Positions 58,001-61,882 of a stretch of 64,000 bases of DNA are shown here, piece by piece (position 1 is the stretch's first letter; each line of letters begins with the position of its first letter). The DNA comes from Gonatopus flavifemur (taxonomy: Eukaryota > Arthropoda > Insecta > Hymenoptera > Dryinidae): positions 23,906,001-23,970,000 of the forward strand of contig JAFFJZ010000004.1 of the NCBI GenBank assembly GCA_018340375.1, written 5' to 3'. The notes beneath the pieces were generated by a model, which did not search any database, was not told where the DNA came from, and saw only the letters and a list, made by a program, of their open reading frames with translations. Both the position numbers and the translations under genes were made by a program.

Positions 58001-58761
58001 GACGTGGCCCTCATCGGTAGACGTTGATGGCCGTCCAGAGTGCGGTTCGTCTTCAACGCGTTCTCGGCCCGCTTTGAACTGGTTGTACCACTTATAAACG
58101 CTTTTTGGGCCATAGTTTGATCACCAAAGGCCTTCCACAACATTTCCAACGTGTCCGCACAAGAATATTCGTTCCGCAAAACAAAATTTGATGCAAGTTC
58201 TTTGCTCAACAAAATCATCCATTGTAAAAATCGGAAAATTCACTTTTGGTTGCTTAAAAAAAACACGTGTAACTCGGAAATAATGAAATCTTTTGACAAA
58301 CAGACGCTTGGCAAATGTTATAGACAGTCCTACCAACCTAGGAACAAAAATTTACCTGCCTTCCTAATGCCCGGGAGTTTTGAATGACAATTGCATCTTA
58401 CTTTTTGATCACAGTAGTACATTCGAAGACTGGTCGGTGTGAGGTATAATAACCATGCGTTTAAAAATTTCTGCGTGTACGTAACATTTCCAGACCTCGA
58501 CATTTATGCAGATATATAAAAACTTTACTTGAATGATTTATTACTGCAATTGATAACTTCAATTATATTTTTTACCTTAAACTTGTCGATTAACAATTGA
58601 TTGATGAGTTCAGATTTGGGTCGTAATTTATCGGCAACTCGCCTACGAGGGGCTGGTGGACTGTCCGTTTCATCAGGAACGTCTGTGTCGTGGGATTCAG
58701 AACTGTCACCGCCCCCAATTAAACCGCCCCCGCTGCCGCCAGTTAATGTACTACCAGATAC
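21906..58761 (-). CDS. ARHGEF9-like: Rho guanine nucleotide exchange factor (SH3-DH-PH), nine exons, 5' end not in view
   Basis: The joined exons are 58576-58761, 52705-52916, 35467-35567, 32682-32998, 30326-30697, 22874-23236, 22579-22792, 22149-22391 and 21906-22051, all on the minus strand. Phases run 0-0, 0-2, 2-1, 1-0, 0-0, 0-0, 0-1, 1-1, 1-stop, and the total is exactly 718 codons. Numbering residues from the first visible one, a Gly/Ser/Arg-rich N-terminal region spans 1-215, an SH3 domain about 216-272 (ending GWFPAAFVR), a DH domain about 311-497 (with TERDFVKIL and LLTPVQRICKYPL), a PH domain about 518-634, and a basic C-tail ends at 717. This order and wording match the Asef/SPATA13/collybistin family, which loads GTP onto Rac/Cdc42-type GTPases at the membrane to drive actin remodelling; in vertebrates collybistin also organises inhibitory synapses with gephyrin. 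The Drosophila counterpart is, I believe, RhoGEF3. Target GTPase and expression are inferred from the family only. No in-frame ATG precedes the first exon, so more exons lie upstream. Confidence 0.9.
22149..22391 (-). CDS. RhoGEF exon 8, end of PH domain and basic tail
   Basis: This 243-nt exon has the acceptor ATTAG at 22393-22392. The donor is GTAAAT at 22148. Joined to exon 7 it reads DGKDHQLGVTVRHGLKVYSC, then WLLFCCRSAEEKRRWLEAM, the C-terminal PH helix with its conserved Trp. After the PH domain comes an Arg-rich segment ending CPPIKPR. Reading through the donor would stop 12 codons later at 22114; I prefer splicing to exon 9 because the phase fits and exon 9 gives a plausible family-like tail. 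Confidence 0.9.
22579..22792 (-). CDS. RhoGEF exon 7, first part of PH domain
   Basis: This 214-nt exon has the acceptor TTTCTTACAG and the donor AAAAG followed by GTAATT. It starts GEDLIEVSSQLIYQGEA, the first strand of the PH domain. It continues to TLFLFDHQLVYCKKDILKR and VYKGRIYLDTSEVIDVPDGK. The LFLFDHQLVYCKKD segment is near-invariant in this GEF group. The PH domain helps membrane phosphoinositide binding and positions the GTPase. The exon ends in phase 1. Confidence 0.95.
22874..23236 (-). CDS. RhoGEF exon 6, second half of DH domain
   Basis: This 363-nt exon (121 codons, phase 0 at both ends) has the acceptor TTTACACAG and the donor GAG followed by GTAAGA. It carries RAGFRMYSEYCNSHPMA, FFEACRLMRGLIQIPLDG and DH conserved region 3 (YLLTPVQRICKYPLQLAELL), the most diagnostic DH motif. 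It then has KADHSDY and NERKRRMESLEKLAAWQ, the helix that links to the PH domain. The match to the Asef/collybistin group is strong along the full exon. Confidence 0.96.
23237..23732. other. RhoGEF intron, unassigned part
   Basis: AT-rich intronic DNA between exon 6 and the outer mariner. The minus-strand ORF near 23558-23764 spans the transposon edge and is not a gene. Confidence 0.5.
23861..23963. mobile_element. 103-bp palindrome, CCCACATAGCAC ends, TA duplication
   Basis: CCCACATAGCACAAATCTC pairs with GAGACATTTGTGCTATATGGG, through a near-perfect hairpin (CAGTAATATCTCCAGAATAT and its complement). TA flanks it. It sits in the 5' untranslated part of the outer mariner. Confidence 0.9.
24304..25578. 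mobile_element. insertion with CACAGTGG-type ends inside the mariner gene
   Basis: Left GGCCCAAAATCCGAAAAAGC pairs with right GCTTTTTCGAATTTTGTACC, about 33 bp of inverted repeat, continuing into CTGATCAAAAGT. The outermost left bases read CACAGTGG. The interior has the ATGGCGGATCC repeat block. The mariner coding resumes just after it (KISKERVGFILHEH). I could not fix the target duplication. Confidence 0.75.
24395..24590. repeat. ATGGCGGATCCAATATGGCGG tandem units
   Basis: Two units of about 125 bp each contain GGGTCGCTGAATACGAATCT followed by a pair of ATGGCGG words. The same family recurs at 46280, 49465 and 50240. Confidence 0.8.
25759..26877 (+). mobile_element. mariner element 3 nested in the irritans-like mariner
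   Basis: The ends TAGGTGTATAATTTTGCTTC and GAAGCAAAGTTATACACCTA are flanked by TA (25757-25758 and 26878-26879). Removing it rejoins the host mariner as RRY|ITMDETW, exactly at a TA within the Tyr codon region, so the insertion is proven by frame. Its own gene lacks the N-terminal third. From about 26040 it reads GVMQPAISKHLKVMG, NWVPYELKPRDVERR, TGDEKWGHYDNP, HDNARPHVAK and SPDVAPSDYHLF, with a single TAA at 26472-26474 and a stop at 26805-26807. It belongs to the same group as the elements at 229 and 53994. Confidence 0.92.
27738..28255. mobile_element. 518-bp CCCTGGTG element with tRNA-like module, GT duplication
   Basis: The ends are CCCTGGTGAAAATATATGC and TTTCCATTTTCACCAGGG, flanked by GT at 27736-27737 and 28256-28257. 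The paralogous empty site at 8940-9269 has a single GT in AATGTTCTGAG, so the 2-bp duplication is confirmed by comparison within this window. Confidence 0.9.
27988..28057 (+). pseudogene. tRNA-like Pol III module inside a CCCTGGTG element
   Basis: CATGGCTGAATAGG fits an A box. CATGGGTTCGAATCTCG fits a B box about 35 bp on. The anticodon-loop region would be GATTGCAAT. The stems pair poorly, so it is not a functional tRNA. Confidence 0.6.
28466..29431. other. RhoGEF intron with degenerate repeats
   Basis: Contains CACATGGGGATTCGAATTCC-type words (28840-28900) and a CCCACACAGGATCC fragment, remains of CCC-type elements. No exon of the gene is seen. Confidence 0.5.
29432..30289. repeat. CCCACACAGGAC fragment and palindromes in the intron
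   Basis: CCCACACAGGACACTACGTC begins near 29433. A palindrome at 29673-29888 pairs GCAGTGATGCCAGATTC with GAATCTGGCATCACTGC and centres on CGAGCGAGAGAGAAGGAGT. A shorter pair at about 29970-30100 matches CCAGATATAAACCAGGACAG with CTGTCCTGGTTTTTATCTGG. Confidence 0.75.
30326..30697 (-). CDS. RhoGEF exon 5, first half of DH domain
   Basis: This 372-nt exon (124 codons, phase 0 at both ends) has the acceptor TTTCTAG and the donor CAT followed by GTGAGT. It begins LRVSQEDTVEDCLAALASGG, directly continuing the SH3 tail as in collybistin. It then carries DH conserved region 1: VVRELVQTERDFVKILRD, with the family's hallmark TE-hydrophobic core that contacts switch I of the GTPase. Next comes GYVAECRRRTDMFTEEQIE, and the exon ends with FLKH. 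Confidence 0.95.
30698..30987. other. RhoGEF intron between exons 4 and 5, proximal part
   Basis: Contains a CCCTGGYCC-rich stretch (30790-30860) that looks like a degraded element. No exon. Confidence 0.4.
30988..31239. mobile_element. 252-bp palindromic element, CCACACAG ends, CA duplication
   Basis: CCACACAGGACATCTACGTC pairs with GACTGTCTTGTGTGGG, with the arms continuing through ATCTACGTCACCTCTCCGTA. CA flanks both ends (30986-30987 and 31240-31241). Confidence 0.85.
31421..31626. mobile_element. CAC-type palindromic element, 206 bp, TG duplication
   Basis: CACGGAAGAAAATGACC pairs with GGTCCATTTTTCCCGTG. The interior pairs TTTTACCGGAATACGG and CCGGAGTTCCGGTAAAA. TG flanks both ends. 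Confidence 0.85.
31720..32038. repeat. purine-rich (GGGAGAGG-like) tract
   Basis: About 320 bp is nearly all A and G on the plus strand, ending in a CTCTCTCTCTCTCTG run. On the sense strand of the RhoGEF gene it is a long pyrimidine tract within the intron. It could form a triplex; no function is claimed. Confidence 0.8.
32039..32681. other. RhoGEF intron next to exon 4
   Basis: No transposon ends or exons recognised. Moderate complexity, so possibly single-copy intron sequence. Confidence 0.4.
32682..32998 (-). CDS. RhoGEF exon 4, acidic linker and SH3 domain
   Basis: This 317-nt exon has the acceptor TACTAG at 33000-32999 and the donor AGG followed by GTGAGT at 32681. It opens with VKIPGGNILSEDEQDG, an acidic, Ser-rich linker, followed by a complete SH3 fold. 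The SH3 contains AVWDH (the ALYDY position), ELAFRAGDVIDVL, the DENWWWG tryptophan cluster and GEHGWFPAAFVR with the ALYDY/WFP ligand-binding residues preserved. In this family the SH3 domain sits before the DH domain and holds it in an autoinhibited state until a partner (APC for Asef) binds; that role is from the family, not from this sequence. Confidence 0.95.
32999..34293. other. RhoGEF intron 3-4 distal part
   Basis: The 33200-33450 stretch repeats words such as GGCAAAAATTGACAAAC and AACTGGAACACC/CAACTGCAACTT in a loose foldback. The rest is AT-rich without exons. Confidence 0.45.
34366..34596. mobile_element. CAC-type palindromic element, 231 bp, nested
   Basis: CACTGAGAAAATTTTATGAC pairs with GCCATAAAATTTTTCCAGTG, with near-perfect arms through TCGTAATTGCGACATATACT. 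The flanks are TA and TG, one base from a match. Confidence 0.85.
34650..34900. mobile_element. CAC-type element, 251 bp, AG duplication, nested
   Basis: The ends are CACTGTAAAAAATTTCTATG and GATTATTTTTCACAGTG. AG flanks both sides. A close relative forms the frame of the 45432-48333 composite. Confidence 0.85.
35130..35466. other. RhoGEF intron next to exon 3
   Basis: Fragment of a CCC-type element (ACCTACCCAGCTGAAAATCC) and plain intron. No ORF. Confidence 0.4.
35467..35567 (-). CDS. RhoGEF exon 3, short basic linker
   Basis: This is a 101-nt exon with the acceptor at TTAG (35569-35568) and the donor ACAG followed by GTAAAG. Including split codons it encodes about 34 residues, SNAKGRSSRTNLRRSLSQPL followed by a segment ending MRTKIT. 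The end phase of 1 joins exon 4 (GT GTG AAG) as Gly-Val-Lys. It has an RRSLS site that looks like a basophilic kinase motif. This is inference from pattern only. Confidence 0.85.
35568..37432. other. RhoGEF intron 2-3, AT-rich part
   Basis: Largely AT-rich and non-repetitive. A tRNA-like module occurs at about 36984. The ORFs at 36445-36822 have no recognisable domain. Confidence 0.5.
36984..37060 (+). pseudogene. tRNA-like sequence
   Basis: AAGGTTATCGGAAAGG is a loose A box and GTGCAAGTTCAAATACCCC a good B box with a partial T stem (GGGTG...TACCCC). The rest does not fold. This is the weakest of the six. Confidence 0.4.
38072..38341. mobile_element. CAC-type element, 270 bp, TA duplication, nested
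   Basis: CACTGAAAGAAGAAACTTG pairs with CAACTTTTTTTTCTCGGTG. The interior has AAATATACCACAGCTAATGC direct repeats. TA flanks both ends. Confidence 0.8.
38541..38610 (+). pseudogene. tRNA-like Pol III module inside the 1.62-kb element
   Basis: GATCAGCTGATATGAAAG is a weak A box and GACCTGGGTTCAATCTTC a B box at tRNA distance. Stems are not maintained. Confidence 0.45.
39056..39689. other. RhoGEF intron, unassigned
   Basis: No exon or element end recognised. Confidence 0.4.
39690..40850 (+). mobile_element. pogo-like element relic, TA duplication
   Basis: The ends are GAGGCAAAGGTGGTATAATG and CATATATCCACCCTTTCCCCC, flanked by TA (39688-39689 and 40851-40852). GGGCTCC/GGGGCCC words lie subterminally. 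A C-terminal transposase fragment survives at 40174-40430. An internal palindrome (39850-40010) pairs GAAATGACCAAGC-type words. Confidence 0.75.
40174..40430 (+). pseudogene. pogo-type transposase C-terminus with Cys/His knuckle
   Basis: The first frame gives RGELWVKCMICGDHGD. After a frame change, CDMWAHNDCAGCEKDVYICN followed by FCK and a stop closes the protein. The pattern C-x2-C ... W-H-x2-C-A-G ... C-x2-C at the extreme C-terminus is common in insect pogo-family transposases. The catalytic core is gone. Confidence 0.65.
40851..42681. other. RhoGEF intron, AT-rich
   Basis: Plus-strand ORFs of 65-115 codons occur, but none shows a domain, and their composition follows the AT bias. No gene claimed. 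Confidence 0.45.
42682..43295. mobile_element. 614-bp CCCGTGAAAA element with TGATCAGGC words, TT duplication
   Basis: The ends are CCCGTGAAAAAATTG and GATGTTTTCACGGG, with TT on both sides (42680-42681 and 43296-43297). The interior repeats CCTGATCAGGCGTGATCAGG-like words in both orientations, including a CAATTTTGTACCCAC / GTGGGTACAAAATTG pair. The 47481 element is a sister. Confidence 0.9.
43296..45431. other. RhoGEF intron, AT-rich
   Basis: No supported exon or transposon end. The 87-codon ORF at 44642-44905 is not recognised and overlaps an 80-codon ORF on the other strand. Confidence 0.45.
45494..47386. mobile_element. 1.89-kb GGGTCATT element, ACAT duplication, nested
   Basis: GGGTCATTATACTTCTAAGG pairs with CCTTAGAAGTAAAATGACCC, flanked by ACAT (45490-45493 and 47387-47390). 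It contains the ATGGCGGATCC repeats at 46280-46790. No transposase is visible. A 4-bp duplication sets it apart from the 2-bp families. Confidence 0.8.
46280..46790. repeat. ATGGCGG-type repeat array
   Basis: Three units carry GATTACGAATCTGGAGTCAG and AATTCAATATGGCGGA words, about 120 to 300 bp apart, one followed by GGGGGGAGGGGGCAATTTG. Confidence 0.8.
47481..48270. mobile_element. 790-bp CCCGGGAAAAAA...TTTTTTCACGGG element, TA duplication, nested
   Basis: TA flanks it (47479-47480 and 48271-48272). The uninterrupted relative at 34650-34900 shows the empty-site arrangement. It has the same TGATCAGGC word family as 42682. It also holds an inner palindrome (GAAGTAGCTGACCTGATCAT, 47764-47866). 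Confidence 0.9.
49465..49560. repeat. ATGGCGG-type repeat, single unit
   Basis: CAGGGTCGCTGATTAGGAAT and AAAATGGCGGATCCGATATG lie just before the transposase fragment. Confidence 0.75.
49575..50092 (+). pseudogene. Transib-like transposase C-terminus, copy B
   Basis: MPVGQLSEDVLETGHKEYKR matches LPIGQLSEEALEA of relic A, including the candidate catalytic Glu (SED). It is followed in a shifted frame by TSRINTNSNILNWIL. A hAT-like miniature element interrupts it at 49706. Past that it continues as LVSSDPIVTNEREKPQKH, and ends in an Asp/Asn-rich tail at 50092, like relic A. The upstream catalytic region is deleted. Confidence 0.75.
49706..49897. mobile_element. 192-bp hAT-type miniature element, ATCCTGGT duplication
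   Basis: CAGGCCCGGATTACG on the left pairs with GGTAATCCGGGCTTG on the right, flanked by the 8-bp ATCCTGGT (49698-49705 and 49898-49905). Removing it restores NWILVSSDP in the transposase relic. CAGG-type ends and 8-bp duplications are typical of hAT. It contains a C13-type homopolymer. Confidence 0.93.
50240..50640. repeat. ATGGCGG-type repeat array, inverted
   Basis: Three to four units of CGTCCGTCATATCGAATCC / GTCCGCCATATTGGATACG with CGCCATTTTG words, opposite in orientation to the array at 49465, so they bracket the transposase fragment. Confidence 0.8.
51590..51849. mobile_element. CAC-type element, about 260 bp
   Basis: CACGGAGAAAAAGGAATAGT pairs with ACTATTTCTTTTTTTCCGTG. GTTGCAGCAGCTACTG-type words fill the interior. 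Flanks AA and TG do not match. Confidence 0.75.
51850..52704. other. RhoGEF intron next to exon 2
   Basis: No transposon end or further exon is recognised. Confidence 0.4.
52705..52916 (-). CDS. RhoGEF exon 2, Arg/Ser-rich linker
   Basis: This 212-nt exon starts after TTTTCAG (AG at 52918-52917) and ends before GTAATC at 52704. It reads 70 open codons plus two bases, beginning ADLQSRASRHQH and ending SSHDIVTLK. It is basic and rich in Ser and Arg, with a proline-containing stretch (STPSPIKTRPPRLSP) that could be phosphorylated or bind an SH3 domain. Its phase fits both neighbours: 0 from exon 1, and AG plus the first T of exon 3 makes Ser. It lies in an unusually GC-rich island inside an AT-rich intron. 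No domain is recognised. An ORF on the plus strand over the same bases is a shadow. Confidence 0.85.
52917..53993. other. RhoGEF intron 1-2, AT-rich part
   Basis: AT-rich and mostly non-repetitive. No exon beyond exon 2 is visible. Confidence 0.4.
53994..55278 (+). mobile_element. mariner element 2, 1285 bp, near-intact, TA duplication
   Basis: Perfect inverted ends of at least 29 bp (TTAGGTGTACAAATAAGTTT and its partner) are flanked by TA (53992-53993 and 55279-55280). The transposase starts at 54166 and would end at 55202. It shows QKELALTLQVTQQAISH (helix-turn-helix), NWVPYELKPRDVERR, TGDEKWIHYDNP, HDNARPHVAA and SPDLAPSDYHLF, giving DD34D. The only defect I see is one base lost near 54730 (after PNIHGK), splitting it into frames 54166-54789 and 54738-55202. 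Matching ends and a single lesion indicate recent insertion. It groups with the elements at 229 and 25759, resembling the mellifera subfamily. Confidence 0.95.
55281..55760. other. RhoGEF intron, repeat fragments
   Basis: Contains GGGGTAACACCACAGTAAC at 55409, which pairs with CACTGTGTTGTTACCCCTTA at about 56120, so this stretch is one arm of an older palindromic element of some 740 bp surrounding 55761-56016. Confidence 0.6.
55761..56016. mobile_element. CAC-type palindromic element, 256 bp, TA duplication
   Basis: CACTGAGAGAAATCATCTAT pairs with ATAGACAATTTTTCTCCGTG, with long arms through TACTCGACTCGCTAGTATAT. TA flanks both ends. Confidence 0.92.
56176..56315. mobile_element. 140-bp CCCTGAT palindrome, AG duplication
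   Basis: CCCTGATATAAAGAATCCAT pairs with ATGGATCTTTTCATCAGGG. The arms continue through AAATCCCATTAGTGAATCAG. AG flanks both ends. Confidence 0.9.
56316..57128. other. RhoGEF intron, unassigned
   Basis: No exon or element end recognised. Confidence 0.4.
57129..58414 (-). mobile_element. mariner element 4, copy B, 1286 bp, TA duplication
   Basis: The ends CTGTGATCAAAGAGTAAGG and CTTACTTTTTGATCACAG are flanked by TA (57127-57128 and 58415-58416). The minus-strand gene starts at 58222 (MDDFVEQRTCIKFC). A frameshift soon follows, then SWFLHHDNAPAHTTLVLRDF, and a 12-bp loss removes PYSP before DLAPPDFWLF. It has the same TGA after TGDEI as copy A. It is uninterrupted where copy A carries the Transib insertion. 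Confidence 0.93.
58576..58761 (-). CDS. RhoGEF exon 1 (first visible), Gly-rich N-terminal segment
   Basis: This exon encodes 62 residues: a Gly-rich stretch (GGSGGGLIGGG), then an acidic patch, then PAPRRRVADKLRPKS and ELINQLLIDKFK. Only this frame is open. The donor is AAG followed by GTAAAA at 58575. The likely acceptor is the AG at 58763-58762 after a pyrimidine-leaning stretch, but acceptors slightly inside are possible. The frame hits a stop a few codons upstream and has no ATG, so this is an internal exon. The sequence is not obviously a known domain. GC content is higher than its surroundings, as for the other exons. Confidence 0.72.
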
Positions 58762-59430
58762 CTTCCATGGCGAAACATAAAAGTTGATTTATTAATGATT
58801 TTACGAATAACTCATGTGAATTTGATTATGCTAATGAAAAAGATTCAAAATTCTTCTACCATCTTCGAATTTTGAGAAGATATCTTGTATCTCATAGTCT
58901 TGGGTCCAAAAACTTCCTAACCCAGGTTTGACAGCACAATTTACGGATTCTAATCATTTCCATACAGCATGTTCAGAACTTCCAAGAACATTCTTAGCAT
59001 TTCCAACCTCTTGCGCTACTCAAGTGGTCAAATTAATTCGCTCTTCAATTGGCATAACATGTTAGCAATGATTGGTAACATCTTGCAATACTTAAGGGAA
59101 GGTTCTCATCAACGAAAAATAAGGTGAATTTTATGATAATTTTTTTCTCATGTACGATGAAGATTACGATGATTCAGTTTATAACCTTGGTTTGGTCTGG
59201 ATACTGATTTGTACGCTGTTACCGAGTAGGAACATACTCTACCTGCCTACAACGTATTCAAATTCTGTTCATGGTATAAAACTATTGAAAATGACTTGAT
59301 AATATAGGGGTATTCGTTTTATAATTCATTTCCATACTGACATTCCATCCATCATTCATTTACTGACTGCCTCATTAGCAACTACATCAAAGAACGTATG
59401 AATTCAATGTATGTGATTTTGAATGAGATA
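58762..59430. other. intron or upstream DNA of the RhoGEF gene
   Basis: No in-frame ATG exon joins exon 1. AT-rich, with no element ends seen. Confidence 0.4.
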
Positions 59431-59503
59431 AGGTAACTGCGGGTTGTATCGACCTCGTTGGTTATAACGGCCGCCTGAACTTGGTTTCATATCGGCCACT
59501 ATT

Positions 59504-59768
59504 TTCATATATTTTTCTTGAATACTACGAACTTCGCATAACGAACTACACAACGCAGGATAACTCTTCGATGTTTCAAGAACATAAAAGTAAAAGTTAT
59601 AAATGGCTTGTATTCCTGCTTAAATAGAAAATTGTTTTTGCCAAGAAGGTGACTTGCGCCCCCAAACATAAAAATTTGTCAACACAAGCAGCAGTCTTAA
59701 CCTCGAACACTGGAAAGTCAGTACGTTTGAATAAGATATTATGATCGCTTTTGGCAATTCTTCAAATC
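59504..59768. repeat. direct repeat shared with 63484-63738
   Basis: About 260 bp, starting TATTTTTCTTGAATACTACG and ending CAAATCAACATACGATGAA, is almost identical at the two places. It is the 5' interior of the pogo-like relic. Confidence 0.9.
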
Positions 59769-59962
59769 AACATACGATGAAAGTTTCGCATTAATGAAAA
59801 AATGTTTGAGTTCGCAAAACTGACAAACCCGTTGAGTGTATCGGCCAGTTGATTTACATTTTCAACTTCAAAACGTATGTTTTTTTGGCAATTAATAAAC
59901 ATCAAAACAGATAATAAAACATGTATGTTTTGAAGGAAATGGCATCTAGATCATAATATTCT

Positions 59963-60073
59963 ATGGACGATTTGAAGAAAGCTATTACTGCTGTACAAAA
60001 TGGATTATCCATACGACAAGCAATCAAATCATTCAATGTTCCACGATCAACCCTACAAGATACAAAATTTTGA
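59963..60073 (+). pseudogene. psq-type helix-turn-helix remnant
   Basis: A 36-residue open stretch reads MDDLKKAITAVQNGLSIRQA and then FNVPRSTLQD before TGA. This is the N-terminal pipsqueak-type helix-turn-helix typical of pogo-family transposases. No catalytic motif follows. Confidence 0.75.
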
Positions 60074-60366
60074 TGAAATTGATTGATTTTATTATGATTA
60101 AAAAAATTAAAATGCTAATGAAAAATAGAAATATACAGCCAAATAATTCATCCTGCATTGATAAAGTTCATAATACTATTCCAATAAGAAATGTATTTAT
60201 CAATTGCCGGCTGAAAACCCCATCTTATGGTGGCTGGAATGATCAGCAACCGGCCGATATACGCATCATCGAAGAACTTTTTATTTTGGCGATTACTAAA
60301 AATAAATCTGTGTATTCAGAGTTCATTTAAATGGATATTCTGTTATGATAATATATAAGAAATCAC

Positions 60367-61539
60367 GGTATTCTTGTGGTATACGGTCTACGTAGGTCCT
60401 TGGATTGTCGTATGCGGTCTACCGGGGTAGACCGCATGCTGCAGTGCATACGGTTGCTGTATGCGGTCTACCCCGGTAGACCGCAAGCTGCTTACTATAT
60501 GCTTCTTGTATGGGGTCTACCCTGAGCAGAGTGCATACGATAAGGGTAAGGATTGTATTATGCGGTCTACCCCGGTGGGTGGGAAACGACCTCGATAAAC
60601 TGCAGCATGCGTAATGAAAAGCAGTTCAAGTGCAGGTAAAAATGCAGAGAAATAACAGTCTGGTACTTATGTGGAAACACCGAGACTTGCTGAATTGCTT
60701 ATTCATGCAATTAATGATTCTTCGCTGCACTCGATGTCTTCATGCGATTACTGATTTGATCATGGAATCCTAAGTTTGTTTACGGAATCGTGAATTCAAT
60801 TATGCAATTGTTTATTCTTTTATATATTCCTTGATTCATTCATGCTGCAAATGCTGCGCACATGAAATTAATGATTTGAACGTACAATTAATAGTTTTCT
60901 CGTTGAATCAACGATTTGTGCATGCAATCAACAGTTTGCTCGTAGAACTAGTAATTTGCACATGCAGTTAATGACTTGGTCACGCAGTTGATGTTTTTTT
61001 CATGCGATTAAGGTTTTTCTCATGCCGTTGTTCATTTGCTTTGTACTCCCTCTGTGATGAGCACATTCTCAAGCAGCTCTTTCGCACGTAATTGCAAACA
61101 ATAAATGGTGTTGAACGATCACGGTGCATTACTATTATTATTATTTCTTTCCTTTGCTTTCCACGCTCACTTTTCAGTTACCGCATTTACTACTCCGTTT
61201 ACTTGTGCTTTTTCCTTCACTTTTTTCATTTCAGTTCCTGCAGTTCGTTTTCTGTACTACTTGCCTGCTTCTTTTCCTATGCTTTGCCGCTTTCTCACGG
61301 TAGACCCCATACAACAGTCGTTACGGAAGCACCTTGCGGTCTGCCCAAGTAGACCCCATACTGCAACCGTCACCGTTGTCGTATGCACTCTACTTAGGGT
61401 AGACCTCATGCAAGAAGCATATAGTGAGCACCTCGCGGTCTACCGCAGTAGACCGCATACTGCGACCTTATGTGGGGCAGTATGCGGTCTACTCCGGTAG
61501 ACCACCAGTCTCCGGTAGACCGCATACGACAAGAATACC
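60367..61539. mobile_element. 1173-bp element with GAAATCAC 8-bp duplication and GCGGTCTACC palindromes
   Basis: GGTATTCTTGTGGTATACGG on the left pairs with CGCATACGACAAGAATACC on the right. GAAATCAC flanks both ends (60359-60366 and 61540-61547). Both ends carry clusters of the palindromic word GGTCTACCCCGGTAGACC. The centre has degenerate 20-24 bp repeats. The ORFs at 61092-61500 are unspecific. The 8-bp duplication fits hAT, though the terminal bases are not the usual CAGGG. Confidence 0.9.
60690..61050. repeat. degenerate 20-24 bp tandem words
   Basis: Variants of CATGCAATTAATGATTTG and CATGCAATCAACAGTTTGC repeat about 15 times within the 8-bp-duplication element. Confidence 0.75.
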
Positions 61540-61657
61540 GAAATCACACTATAATCTTGAATGATTGAAATATTTAACTGAGTATTCAAAATTCTTGATG
61601 GACGAGGAAGTATCCTTAAGTGGCCGATACAATCCACAGTTACCTTACGAAATGGGG

Positions 61658-61882
61658 GACGGAAAAAAATATCAGTTGAAATAACTATTCAACTTGTAAG
61701 CGCATATGGTCCCACTTTTTTTGTTAAACTGACAAATTAATCCATTGATTCGACCAATTTGAAATAATTCACTAAAAAAATTGGTTGAATCAACGGAAAA
61801 ATTTGTTATTCCAACGAAGAGAGATGGGTTCATATGCTCTCTTATACAAGCTAAATAGTTATTTCAATCTTTTTTCTCCGTG
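61658..61882. mobile_element. CAC-type palindromic element, 225 bp
   Basis: GACGGAAAAAAATATCAGTT pairs with AATCTTTTTTCTCCGTG, through GAAATAACTATTCAACTTGT. The left terminal base is mutated and the flanks do not match. Confidence 0.75.

Larger units (their letters stand above)
59431..61645 (+). mobile_element. pogo-like element relic, TA duplication, split by an 8-bp-duplication element
   Basis: The ends AGGTAACTGCGGGTTGTATC and GATACAATCCACAGTTACCT are flanked by TA (59429-59430 and 61646-61647). A helix-turn-helix remnant is at 59963. After removing 60367-61539 about 1.04 kb remains, so most of the transposase is deleted. Confidence 0.85.

Noticed and set aside
61092..61500. Plus-strand ORFs of 86 and 131 residues with hydrophobic stretches
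   Set aside because: They lie inside the 8-bp-duplication element, and much of the longer one translates the GGTAGACC repeats.
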